This document shows, piece after piece, positions 51,910 through 61,397 of a stretch of 64,000 bases of DNA (the stretch's first letter is position 1; every line of letters starts with the position of its first letter). The DNA comes from a bacterium BMS3Bbin13 (GTDB taxonomy: Bacteria; Pseudomonadota; Gammaproteobacteria; 21-64-14). The translations under genes and the position numbers were made by a program. The notes under the pieces are model-generated. The model was not told the DNA's origin. It saw only the letters and a program-made list of their open reading frames with translations, and searched no databases. The stretch spans positions 1 through 64,000 of the forward strand of contig BDTW01000042.1 of the NCBI GenBank assembly GCA_002897735.1, read 5' to 3'.

Positions 51910-52947
51910 TCATTTCCGTGACCATGCCCGGGTGAGCGCCGTCAGCGTTCGCTTCTGAAGTTTGAGCTTGCCGCGTTTGGTTTCCCAGTTTGCGACGGTC
52001 TGTGAGCTTACGTTCAGCAGGCCCGCGAACTGGGGGCGCGTCATGGCGAACTGTTTGCGCAGCCGGGCCACCGCCGCGCCGGTAGGAGTAAAAGCCCTCT
52101 TTCCCGGAGCCGCTTTTGCGTTGCGGACCTTGGGTTTCCCGCTTCTTCCCGCCGTATTCTTCTTGGACGATTTTTGCTCGTTCGAGCGGCGTGCGGTTTT
52201 CCGCGGCGCTGTTTCTCCTCTTTTCTCCGGCGGAGTCGTGTCCTCGATATCGATACCGAACACATTCGAGAGATCCTGGTTCGCGAGCCGCCGTCGTTTC
52301 CCCCGCCCGGCGGTCGCCACCCGCATATCCAGATCCGCCGAGATGAGTTCTAGGTGATCGACCTTGCGCAGCACGAAGAGCAGTTCCGGTTTTTCATCCA
52401 GGCGGGCGCCGACCCCGTACAGCACGGCGGCCACATGCTTGCACATGACGGCCCAGTCGGGACAGTCGCAATGAAGCTTGATATCCCCGGGTTTGGGGAA
52501 TAGCCCTTTTTCGGGCTCGGTCACGATTCCCATCACGTGGTCGGAGAGGTGCCCCTGCAACAATTCCAACAGGGAGCCGATCCGGCCGGCGCATTGACTG
52601 CGTATGTTTTTCCACTTGTCCGGCGCCAGGGGGGCGATGCGGATGGCGACATTGTATAGCTCCGAACCGGAAACAATGGCCTCGACCTTTCCCTTCTTGA
52701 TCGCCAAGTGACAGACCGAACCGTTACGGACGTAGGTCCGTCCGCGCGGCAGGCGGTTGGAGAAGTCGCTGAATCGTTCCAGGTGTTTGCACCAGGCCGC
52801 GCCCCAGAAGGTATGGGCGATCTTGCGGCCCCGGATCTCGATGGGTTCGATGTCCATGCCTTTGTTGTGCAGCTTTTTCATTTCCCCGGCCGTGTTGGCG
52901 CGTCGCCTTGCTACCGGCACATAGGGCCGCCATCCATCGTAAGACAT
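51910..52947 (-). CDS. SWIM zinc-finger protein with C-terminal Xre-type HTH
   Basis: SWIM motif HCDCPDWAVMCKHVAAVLYGVGARLDE; C-terminal RLRKQFAMTRPQFAGLLNVSSQTVANWETKRGKLKLQKRTLTAL. Confidence 0.87.
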   Translation of the reverse strand: MSYDGWRPYVPVARRRANTAGEMKKLHNKGMDIEPIEIRGRKIAHTFWGAAWCKHLERFSDFSNRLPRGRTYVRNGSVCHLAIKKGKVEAIVSGSELYNVAIRIAPLAPDKWKNIRSQCAGRIGSLLELLQGHLSDHVMGIVTEPEKGLFPKPGDIKLHCDCPDWAVMCKHVAAVLYGVGARLDEKPELLFVLRKVDHLELISADLDMRVATAGRGKRRRLANQDLSNVFGIDIEDTTPPEKRGETAPRKTARRSNEQKSSKKNTAGRSGKPKVRNAKAAPGKRAFTPTGAAVARLRKQFAMTRPQFAGLLNVSSQTVANWETKRGKLKLQKRTLTALTRAWSRK

Positions 52948-52961
52948 CGGCTATTCTCCCG

Positions 52962-55703
52962 TCAGACTTGTATCTTGTCGACGTCGAGTGAAACCAGTTC
53001 CAGTAGTTCCCGGTTGTTCATTTCAGTCAGCAGGGTTTCGGCGCCGCCTTCCAGGATGTCGCTGGCCAACGCCGTCTTTTCCGTTATCAGTGCGTCTATT
53101 TTCTCTTCCACCGTGCCCTGACAGACGAACTTGTGGACCAGTACATTGTTCCGTTGGCCGATGCGAAACGCCCGGTCGGTAGCCTGATTTTCCACGGCCG
53201 GGTTCCACCAGCGGTCGAAGTGGACCACGTGGGACGCCTCGGTCAGGTTCAACCCGGTACCGCCGGCCTTGAGTGACAGTATGAAAAAGGGCGGCCCGCT
53301 TTCCTGCTGAAAATCGTCCACCAGTCGCTTGCGCTGTTTGACCGGAGTGCCGCCATGCAGAACCAGTCCGGGCCGGCCGAACTGCTCCGCCAGAAACGAG
53401 GCCAACGGGCCGGTTATCTCGCGAAACTGGGTAAAGACCAGCATCTTCTCCTGGCGCGAGGCGATCTCTTCGCACAACTCGGCCAACCGGGCGAACTTGC
53501 CGCTGTCACCGGGATCATACCGCTCATCGCCCAGCAACTGCGAGGGATGGTTGCAGATCTGCTTGAAGCGTATGAGGTAGGCAAGTACCAGGCCGCGCCG
53601 TTTCATCCCGTCCAATGTCTCCAGTGAAGCGGCCAGTTTTTTGACCTCTCTCCGGTACAACGCGGCCTGGGCCTTGGTCAGACCGCACCACGCATGCACC
53701 TCGGTTTTTTCCGGTAGATCGCTGATGATGGTCTTGTCGGTCTTGAGCCGGCGCAGGATGTAGGGGCGCACCAAGTTGCGCAATGGGGCGTATCGATCGT
53801 TTTCTCCGGCGGACAGCGATTTGACGAAGCCCTTGAATCGCGTCGCCGACCCGAGCAGGCCCGGGCACAGGAAATCGAACAGGGACCAGAGATCGCCGAG
53901 CCGGTTTTCTATGGGGGTCCCGGTCAACGCGATCCGGGAGGCGGCTTTCAATTTCTTGGTTGCGCGGGTTTGTCGGCTGGCGGGATTCTTTATGGCTTGT
54001 GCTTCGTCAAGGATCAGCAACCGCCAGTCCCGCTCCTGCAGCCAGGATTGTCGCAGCAACATTCCGTAAGTGGTCAGAACCAGGTCGATCCCCGCCAAGT
54101 CGGATCCGCCATCCACGGCCCCCGCGAATTTAGTGCGTCCCTGCACGCCACCTCCGGCCAGGGCATCGATTTCCTGCTTGCACATCTGCGAGGTATGCAC
54201 GAACAGGCAGCGCAGGGAGGGTCCATAGCGCTCCAATTCGGTTTTCCAGTTGGCCAGCAGCGACGCGGGCAACACCAGCAGGGAAGGCGTCTTGCAGCCC
54301 CGCTTTTTCAGTACCAGCAGCAGCGCAATGATCTGCATGGTCTTGCCCAGGCCCATGTCGTCGGCCAGACAGGCGCCGAGTCCCAGTTGTGACAGGAGCC
54401 ACAGCCAACTGACGCCGCTTCTCTGATACGGGCGCAGCCGGGTCTTGAGGGCACTGCCGGGGTCGATGCTCTTGAGCGTTTCCGGCGCCCGCAGTTCGTC
54501 CAGCAAGGATCCCAGCCACGGGCCCGGTTGGACAAAGGCCCATTGCCGATCGTCGCCCGGCACATCCGATCGGCCCAGGTCCGCCGGGGCGCCGGCCAGC
54601 AATCGCATTCCTTCGGAAAAGGACAGCCCGTCTTCGGCCGCTCCGGCGGCGACCTTTTCCCAGTGCGCAAGGGCCTCGGCCAGTTTCTCGCGGTCCACCT
54701 CCACCCATCGACCCTTGATGAATACCAGCCCCTCTTGTGTCGCGAGCAGTGTCCGTAATTCACGTTCGGTCAGGGTTTCGTCACCCAGGGCGATCCCCAG
54801 TTTGAAATCCAGTAGCGCATCGGCGCCGAGTTTGCTTTGTTTGATACTGCCGATCGTGACGCTGACCTGTGGCCGGGTGCGCTTCTTCCACCAGTCGGGC
54901 AGGCGGACGATCACACCGCACTGCTCGTAACGCGGCGTCTCCTTGAGAAATTCGTAGGCCTCGGCCGGGGTCCACGCGAGCGGGTGGTACAGATCGCCGC
55001 TCTCGACCAGTTCCCGGATCAGGACACTGGATTCGGATACACGCTGCACGGGGGACAACAGGCGGATGAGGGCTTTCTTGTTCCGGGCGCCCGCATACTC
55101 CTGCAAGGCCCTGGCCAAGGGTTGGTGGCGGATTTGGCCCCGGCTCCGGTGGGAGAGTTCCGGTGCATAGGTCGCCATGAACGCGAACGGATAATCCCGG
55201 TCGAGTCGGTTCTCCGCCAAGTGAAAGCAGACGCGGCCGACTTGGTGCCAACGTGGTGCGTTTTCTTCCAAGAATGCGCCGAGGCCGCCGTGTCGACGGA
55301 TTTGTGCGCATACCTGATCGTCGAGCCAGGACCAGATGCCGTTCAGCACCTGCGGGGAGAGATACTCGGCGCCGCGCATCGGGGGTACGCCTTCGAGCAG
55401 CGATCCCGTTTGGGGTTCGTCGAGTGCACCGATGGGATCGGGACGCGCCGGGTCGGCCGGCGTCATCTGACATCGCTCGGCCAGATACCGGCAGGTGAAG
55501 GCCCGCCAATAGCCGAGGACGGGGGAAAGATCGGCGGCGTAGTCCTTCGCCGCCAGTGCAATCAGGCCTTCGGCGATACCTCGCGCAAACGCATCGGCGA
55601 TTGCGGCCGCCCGCCCGGTTTCCCGGTCGGTATCGCCGGCGTCCTCCGCCGGGAACCAGTGCAGGTGTCCCGAGGGCAATACGCCGAGTTCAGATCTGGT
55701 CAT
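52962..55703 (-). CDS. SNF2-family DEAD/DEAH helicase
   Basis: LADDMGLGKTMQIIALLLVLKK, LILDEAQAIKNPASRQTRA, FILSLKAGGTGLNLTEASHVVHFDRWWNPAVENQATDRAFRIGQ; adjacent to the SWIM protein. Confidence 0.95.
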   Translation of the reverse strand: MTRSELGVLPSGHLHWFPAEDAGDTDRETGRAAAIADAFARGIAEGLIALAAKDYAADLSPVLGYWRAFTCRYLAERCQMTPADPARPDPIGALDEPQTGSLLEGVPPMRGAEYLSPQVLNGIWSWLDDQVCAQIRRHGGLGAFLEENAPRWHQVGRVCFHLAENRLDRDYPFAFMATYAPELSHRSRGQIRHQPLARALQEYAGARNKKALIRLLSPVQRVSESSVLIRELVESGDLYHPLAWTPAEAYEFLKETPRYEQCGVIVRLPDWWKKRTRPQVSVTIGSIKQSKLGADALLDFKLGIALGDETLTERELRTLLATQEGLVFIKGRWVEVDREKLAEALAHWEKVAAGAAEDGLSFSEGMRLLAGAPADLGRSDVPGDDRQWAFVQPGPWLGSLLDELRAPETLKSIDPGSALKTRLRPYQRSGVSWLWLLSQLGLGACLADDMGLGKTMQIIALLLVLKKRGCKTPSLLVLPASLLANWKTELERYGPSLRCLFVHTSQMCKQEIDALAGGGVQGRTKFAGAVDGGSDLAGIDLVLTTYGMLLRQSWLQERDWRLLILDEAQAIKNPASRQTRATKKLKAASRIALTGTPIENRLGDLWSLFDFLCPGLLGSATRFKGFVKSLSAGENDRYAPLRNLVRPYILRRLKTDKTIISDLPEKTEVHAWCGLTKAQAALYRREVKKLAASLETLDGMKRRGLVLAYLIRFKQICNHPSQLLGDERYDPGDSGKFARLAELCEEIASRQEKMLVFTQFREITGPLASFLAEQFGRPGLVLHGGTPVKQRKRLVDDFQQESGPPFFILSLKAGGTGLNLTEASHVVHFDRWWNPAVENQATDRAFRIGQRNNVLVHKFVCQGTVEEKIDALITEKTALASDILEGGAETLLTEMNNRELLELVSLDVDKIQV

Positions 55704-55766
55704 TCATGTGGTTGAGACGTCCGGGAGGAAGGGTCCCCGCGACCGGCTGCGAATCCGAATCCGTGA

Positions 55767-56972
55767 TCAGGAGGTTCCTTTGGGAGGGGTGATCCCCGGG
55801 GGGGAGAGGTCGGGATAGGTGTGTACGCAATTGCGTCCATGGGCCTTTCCGTAGTAGAGGGCCTCGTCGGCCTCGCGGATGAGTTGAGCCAGCAGTTGCG
55901 CGGAGTCCTCCGGGTGGCCGGGGCGGTGGCAGGAGACCCCGACGGTGATGGTCGTGCGCCGCTCGGTGTCCTGGTGGCGCAATGGATGCTGCGCCACCCG
56001 CTTGCACAGGCGCTCGCCGAAGCGCTTGGCGCCGTCGCAATCGGTATGAGAGAGCAACAGGACGAATTCCTCGCCGCCGAAGCGTGCGAGCAGATCGCCG
56101 CGACGCATTCCGGCCTCGAGCAGCTGAGCGATCTCGCGCAATACCGCATCGCCCTGACCGTGTCCCCAGGTGTCGTTGATTTTCTTGAAGCGGTCGAGGT
56201 CGAGCATGATGAGGCTCAGGGAATCGTCGTAGCGCAACGAGCGCTGCACGAGGATCTCGCCCTCCGAGAAGAAGAAACGGCGGTTGCGCAGTCCGGTGAG
56301 TTCGTCGACCAGGGCCCACTCCTCGAATCGCTTGCGCAGGCGTTGTGACTCGTCGAGCGCGTCGGAGAGCGCCCGGGTACGTTTGCGAACCTCGGTCTCG
56401 AGGTCGCGCGCGAGACGGTTGCTGTGCAGGAGTTGCCCCACGGCACCGGCGAGCGTTGCGGCGAGTCGCTCGTGCCAGCGGGTGAATTGCCCGGGGTCGG
56501 CATGGGCGAGGCTGAGGACGCCGAGCACCTCGGGCGTCCCGTCGCTGCCGGGGATGGGGGCGGCGATCAACGAGCCGGCGTTTGGCTGGCCCGGCCCCGC
56601 CGGTTCCTGAGCGCAGTCCGCGCAGTGTTGCAGCGTCGCGGCGACGGCCGCGCGGCCGATCACTCCCTCGCCGGGCGCGATCCGTTCGGCTCCGGGCAGA
56701 GGTCCCGGTGCCGGGGCATCGGGACCGAGCAGGTCGGCGACGTCGCGCGCGGCGACGCGTTCGAGCCGCTCGCCGCGCAGCAGATGGATCGAAGCGCTCT
56801 GTACGCTCGGATGGCCGAGCACGATTTCCAGAACGGCGGACAGCAACGCCTCCTCGCCCTGCCCGTCAGCCGGCAGGGCCCAGGTGGCGCCGAGCACCGA
56901 GAGGGCGTCGAGCAGGTTCAGGACGCCGTCCTGCAGGTCGCGGACTACGTCGCGTAACGGTTCGCGGCTCAT
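55767..56972 (-). CDS. GAF-GGDEF diguanylate cyclase
   Basis: MSREPLRDVVRDLQDGVLNLLDALS...; LLARFGGEEFVLLLSHTD GGEEF site; ATGA overlap with upstream HDOD gene. Confidence 0.93.
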   Translation of the reverse strand: MSREPLRDVVRDLQDGVLNLLDALSVLGATWALPADGQGEEALLSAVLEIVLGHPSVQSASIHLLRGERLERVAARDVADLLGPDAPAPGPLPGAERIAPGEGVIGRAAVAATLQHCADCAQEPAGPGQPNAGSLIAAPIPGSDGTPEVLGVLSLAHADPGQFTRWHERLAATLAGAVGQLLHSNRLARDLETEVRKRTRALSDALDESQRLRKRFEEWALVDELTGLRNRRFFFSEGEILVQRSLRYDDSLSLIMLDLDRFKKINDTWGHGQGDAVLREIAQLLEAGMRRGDLLARFGGEEFVLLLSHTDCDGAKRFGERLCKRVAQHPLRHQDTERRTTITVGVSCHRPGHPEDSAQLLAQLIREADEALYYGKAHGRNCVHTYPDLSPPGITPPKGTS

Positions 56973-57862
56973 GCGCCGTGCTCCGCCATCTCCCGGGCGG
57001 TCTCGCGCAGCGACTCGGCGGTCGGCGCCAACTCGTCGCGCAGGTGGTTCGCAAGCCTCGGGGCGATACCCAAGGCGGCGAGGGTCGTGTCGTCCCACGG
57101 CGTTTCCGAATCGCCGGCCAGGATCCCGTCGGCCCAACGTGAGGCAAGCCCCACCAGGGCGCACAACCCCCAGTCTTCGCCGCGGTAGCCGCGCTCCGCG
57201 TAGTGCGCCGCGACGTGCGGCAGCGGTCCGGGCAGTCGCCAGCGCCACAGCAGCCACGCCCCGGCCTGTCGGTGATTCATCTGCAGATAGCGTTCCTCCA
57301 GGCTGCTCAGCGGCGTGTCGTCACGTCCGCGCGGACCCAGCAACGGTTCCATCACGTCCGGGCGCAGGAAGACCAGTGCGATGATTCCGATACGGTGCAA
57401 GAGGCCGCCGAGATAGGCGAAATCTTCGGAAATCGTAGAGGACGCAGCGGTCCCGGCGTTCACCAGCGGCGACAGACGCTGCGCCGCGAGCGCGGTGAGC
57501 AGTGAGGACAGCCAGTAGTCCCGGGGGCGGAAGTTCGCACAACGCCGGGTGTCCAGCGGTTCCATGAGGCACATGCCCATGGCCACGCCGCGCACCAGGG
57601 TCAGCCCGAGCACCCGGACCGCATCCTGCACCGAGTGCACGCGCCCCGCCATGCCGTAGTAGGCGGAGTTGGCCAGCCCGAGGATGCGCGCGGTGAGAGG
57701 CGGGTCGCGGTTTAGGGCCTGGGCGATCGCCGCGTAGTTTGCCCGGTCGTTGCTGAGGGTCGCAGAGAGTTCCCGGATCGCCAGCGGCAGCGGCGGCAAC
57801 TCGCGCAGTCTCAGTAGGGCGTGCTCTACGGCCACATTCCGCTCTGTGGTTGCCCCTGTCAT
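56969..57862 (-). CDS. HDOD domain protein
   Basis: LRELPPLPLAIRELSATLSNDRANYAAIAQALNRDPPLTARILGLANSAYYGMAGRVHSVQDAVRVLGL. Confidence 0.93.
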   Translation of the reverse strand: MTGATTERNVAVEHALLRLRELPPLPLAIRELSATLSNDRANYAAIAQALNRDPPLTARILGLANSAYYGMAGRVHSVQDAVRVLGLTLVRGVAMGMCLMEPLDTRRCANFRPRDYWLSSLLTALAAQRLSPLVNAGTAASSTISEDFAYLGGLLHRIGIIALVFLRPDVMEPLLGPRGRDDTPLSSLEERYLQMNHRQAGAWLLWRWRLPGPLPHVAAHYAERGYRGEDWGLCALVGLASRWADGILAGDSETPWDDTTLAALGIAPRLANHLRDELAPTAESLRETAREMAEHGA

Positions 57863-57941
57863 ACGTCAGCGGACTCGTTTTTCTTCAGGTTTCTTCCCGC
57901 GGGCCGTCATCGGCTCGCCGGCGCCGTCTCCAGTATAGCAA

Positions 57942-57971
57942 CACGGCGCCCCGCCCGGGCGGGGCGCCGTG
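57942..57971. terminator. 30-bp perfect palindrome (possible bidirectional terminator or structural element)
   Basis: CACGGCGCCCCGCCCGGGCGGGGCGCCGTG. Confidence 0.5.
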
Positions 57972-58205
57972 CCGCCTCCAGTGGCGGTCGTCCGATGTTC
58001 GCTTAGTGGTTTCAACTACAAGTGCCCGCCGGGGCGCGGCGGAATGCGTGCGCGCGGTCCCCGGCGAACGGTACGGCGGGGGCCTATGGTGCCTCCGATA
58101 CGCCGCCCACGGCCGTGCGGGTGCAGGGCCGTGATTCCGGATCGATGATCGCCGAGGGGGCTCGGGCGCACAAAGGCTTGCCGCGAGGGGGTGCGCCGGC
58201 GCTTC

Positions 58206-58577
58206 TCAGTCGTTCCCGGGCGCAGGGGCCGCGGGGGACGAGGGGCTTTGTGCACCCGACCCGCAATTGCAGCGCGCCGACCACGAAACGATATGGCCGG
58301 GCGGCATCAGTGCTTCGATCAGCTCGAGAGCACTTTCGACGACCTCCGGTTCGTCGAAGAACTCCACCACCAGCGGCAGGTGGGCGGTGAGGCGCAGCAG
58401 GTCGGCGGAGTGCACCACGCCGCGCGCGCCGAAACCGCTGATCGCACGGAACACCGTCATGCCATGCACGCGGCGGCGGTCGTGCAGAATCGAGAGGATC
58501 TCCTCGAGCAGCAGGTGATGATCGCGGTGGTCGCCCTCGACGAGATAGATGCGCACGACGGTGACGTCTTTGAGCAT
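58206..58577 (-). CDS. DUF190 family protein
   Basis: MLKDVTVVRIYLVEGDHRDHHLLLEEILSILHDRRRVHGMTVFRAISGFGARG; adjacent to crcB. Confidence 0.88.
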   Translation of the reverse strand: MLKDVTVVRIYLVEGDHRDHHLLLEEILSILHDRRRVHGMTVFRAISGFGARGVVHSADLLRLTAHLPLVVEFFDEPEVVESALELIEALMPPGHIVSWSARCNCGSGAQSPSSPAAPAPGND

Positions 58578-58624
58578 GCCGGTCTCCTCCCGGTAAAGTG
58601 AGTCTTTGTCGCCGGTGCCCCCGG

Positions 58625-58999
58625 CTACAGTTTACGTGATAGATAGGCGCCGGCGAAGGCGGCGCTGAAGCCGATCACGACCGACAGGGTCACGTAGGCC
58701 AGCGCCGCCGCCAACCGACCGTCTTCGGCGAGCAGCAGCGATTCCATCGTGAAGGTGGAGAAGGTCGTGAACGCCCCGAGCCCTCCGGTGAGCAGCCCGG
58801 CGCGCAGTTCCGGTGAGACGACGACGCGTTCCAGGGTCTCGAAGAACAAAAAGCCCATCAGGAACGAGCCCAGCACGTTGATGACGAGCGTCGCCCAGGG
58901 GAAGCGATGCCCGGCTACCGTCTGTATCAGCATCGTCATGCCGTAGCGGGCCCACGCTCCGGCCACGGCGCCGAGGCTCACCGACAGGAACAACCACAT
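58625..58999 (-). CDS. crcB: Fluoride exporter CrcB/Fluc
   Basis: MWLFLSVSLGAVAGAWARYGMTMLI...PWATLVINVLGSFLMGFLF...GLLTGGLGAFTTFSTFTMESLLL. Confidence 0.95.
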   Translation of the reverse strand: MWLFLSVSLGAVAGAWARYGMTMLIQTVAGHRFPWATLVINVLGSFLMGFLFFETLERVVVSPELRAGLLTGGLGAFTTFSTFTMESLLLAEDGRLAAALAYVTLSVVIGFSAAFAGAYLSRKL

Positions 59000-59250
59000 A
59001 TGTATCCTCCTTCTTCATAACGGAACCGTCGCCGGGACGGGGGCAAGAATAGCATGCCGATCGGCGCAAAGTGGGCGTTCATGGGCTTCATCCGCCATCG
59101 CGGGTGTCGCCGAGTATGTCCACGTCACGGGAAAGCCGGAGCATGCCGAGCCGCCGCGCAAGCAGGCGGGCATCAGGAGCGCCGACGGTGATTTGCAGCT
59201 CCCCCGGCGAATTGCGGCGCCGGGGGACTGCCGGAGAGTTCGGGCGCACT

Positions 59251-61371
59251 TCAATTTATCAGCATCAGGGCCGCGGCGAGCAGCAGCGCCAGTACCACAC
59301 TCGAGAGGATGAAGGCGGCGTAGAGCGTCACCCGCCCGCGATGCATGCGCGCAAGCCCGCTCGATGCGGCGTTCGCCGCGGCGACCAGCGGGCGCAAGGT
59401 CCAGCGCTCGGCGACGTGCACGAGACGGGTTTCGCGCTCCAGGCCTATCCGGAACACGCCGTGCTGGTGCTGTTGCTCGTCGACTATGGGGTGGAGCAGG
59501 GTATCGAAGAGTACCCGCACGGGAGCGGAGAAGGCGGTGGCGGTATAGAGCATCTCCGGCTGCAACTGCGACAGGCCGGCGTCCCAGGCCCGCACGCGCC
59601 GCGTCCGTGCTCCGCGCAGCAAGCGGACCGCGAGCCAGACGCAGAGCAGCGCGATGGTGATCACGGCGAAGGCGAGGGCGGTGGACATGGCGAAGACCAC
59701 CGGTGTGGCGGCGCCGCCCGAATGCACGACGACCAGCGAGCGCAACGGCAGCACGCCGCGCCCGATCTCGGCGCCTATCCCCGAAAGCGCGGTTGCCAGG
59801 CCGGCGGGAAGACCTTGGGGGATGCCGAAGAAGGCGGGTACCAATGCGTTGGTGGGATCGGCGCCGGCCAGCGGGTGCACCAGTGCGCCGAGCAGTGGAA
59901 TGACGGCGGTCGCGGAGACGCCGAGCGCCAGGCACACGCCCGCCAGCAGCCACATCGGCAAGGATGCGCTCATCGGCGCGACGCGCGCGTTGGCGGCATA
60001 GGACGAACGTGGCCGGCCGAGCAGTGCGGTTCCGGCGAGCGACACGAAGCAGGTGAGCGCAAGTCCCGCGGTAAGCGCGAGCAGCGCGCCGGAGAGAGCG
60101 AAGACGAGGCGAACGGGCACCGAAGCGATCGCCACCACGCGCAACAGCGATTCAAGCACCAACCACTCACTTACGAAGCCGTTGAACGGCGGCAGCGCGG
60201 CGATTGCGATCGTGCCGATGAGAAAGGCCGTGGCGAACATCGGTACGCGTCGCATGAGCCCGCCCAATTGGTCCAGATTGGCGGTACCGGTCGTTTGCTC
60301 GATGCCGTCGGCGCCGAGAAAGAGCAGTGTCTTGAAGGCGGAGTGGTTGAGCATGTGGTAGAGCCCCGCCACCAGCGCGATGGCGCCGAGCACCGGGTGG
60401 CCGTAGGCGACGAAGGCGAAACCGGCACCGCTTGCCGCCACCACGATGCCGAGGTTCTCGATGGAACTCTCGGTGAGCAGGCGGCCGATGTCGCGTGCGA
60501 GGATCGCGTAGAGGATGCCGAGCAGCGCGGTGACGGCGCCGGTCACCAGCACCAGCAGCCCCATCCACGGTTCGTGGATCGCGAGCGGGCCGTCGATGGT
60601 CCATAGTGCGAACACGCCGAGGTTGATGGTTGCTCCGGAGAACAGCGCGCGCGCCGCGGGCGGCGCGGCGGCATAGCCGTCGTTCATCCAGAGATTGACC
60701 GGGGCGATGCCCGTTTTCACTCCGAAGCCGTAGAAGGTGAGCAGAAAGCCGGTCCAGCGGATAGCCGGCGGCAGATCGCCCGCGCGTTGGGCGATCACGG
60801 CGAGATCCGGGCTGCCGGCGCCGGCGGCGAGTATCAGCAGTCCGGCAAGCCCGGCGATGGTACCGGCCTCGCTGAACGCGATGGTGCTGAGCGACGCCCG
60901 CCAGCGTTGCTCGCCCTCTATGCGAAAGCTCACCAGGCCCCACAGCGCCAGCGACATGATCTCCCAGGTGAATATGAAGGAGAGGACATCGCCCGCGGTA
61001 AGCACCGCGAGCAGGGCCGCGAACAGCACCGTGTAGAGGGTGAGAAACAAAACGGCCCGCCGGGGCGGTTCACGCCCGGCGCCGGCGGTCGCGCCCGCGA
61101 GCGTGGCCGCGTATACGCAGGCGGCGATAACGATAAAGAAGCCTCGCAACGGATTCAGCGTAAACAGCATCGATCCGAGCAAAGACAGGGGGACATGCGC
61201 CGACAGCGTGTGCCCCAGCATGGCCAGTACACCCGCGGCCAAGGCCAGCGCCGCGGCGCTCCATCCGGCCAAGCGGTGCAGGTTGCGCCCGATCGGAGAG
61301 CCGGCCAGGACGGCACCTCCCAACGCCGCGAGCAAGGCAACGAAAACCAAAGTAAACAAGGTCCAGATCAT
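59251..61371 (-). CDS. HyfB/NuoL-like proton-translocating subunit (paralog 2)
   Basis: 706 aa polytopic protein; ESSIENLGIVVAASGAGFAFVAYGHPVLGAIALVAGLYHMLNHSAFKTLLFLGADGI; close paralog of the next gene. Confidence 0.9.
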   Translation of the reverse strand: MIWTLFTLVFVALLAALGGAVLAGSPIGRNLHRLAGWSAAALALAAGVLAMLGHTLSAHVPLSLLGSMLFTLNPLRGFFIVIAACVYAATLAGATAGAGREPPRRAVLFLTLYTVLFAALLAVLTAGDVLSFIFTWEIMSLALWGLVSFRIEGEQRWRASLSTIAFSEAGTIAGLAGLLILAAGAGSPDLAVIAQRAGDLPPAIRWTGFLLTFYGFGVKTGIAPVNLWMNDGYAAAPPAARALFSGATINLGVFALWTIDGPLAIHEPWMGLLVLVTGAVTALLGILYAILARDIGRLLTESSIENLGIVVAASGAGFAFVAYGHPVLGAIALVAGLYHMLNHSAFKTLLFLGADGIEQTTGTANLDQLGGLMRRVPMFATAFLIGTIAIAALPPFNGFVSEWLVLESLLRVVAIASVPVRLVFALSGALLALTAGLALTCFVSLAGTALLGRPRSSYAANARVAPMSASLPMWLLAGVCLALGVSATAVIPLLGALVHPLAGADPTNALVPAFFGIPQGLPAGLATALSGIGAEIGRGVLPLRSLVVVHSGGAATPVVFAMSTALAFAVITIALLCVWLAVRLLRGARTRRVRAWDAGLSQLQPEMLYTATAFSAPVRVLFDTLLHPIVDEQQHQHGVFRIGLERETRLVHVAERWTLRPLVAAANAASSGLARMHRGRVTLYAAFILSSVVLALLLAAALMLIN

Positions 61372-61397
61372 GCGCGCCTTATCCTTCGGCCGGGAGG

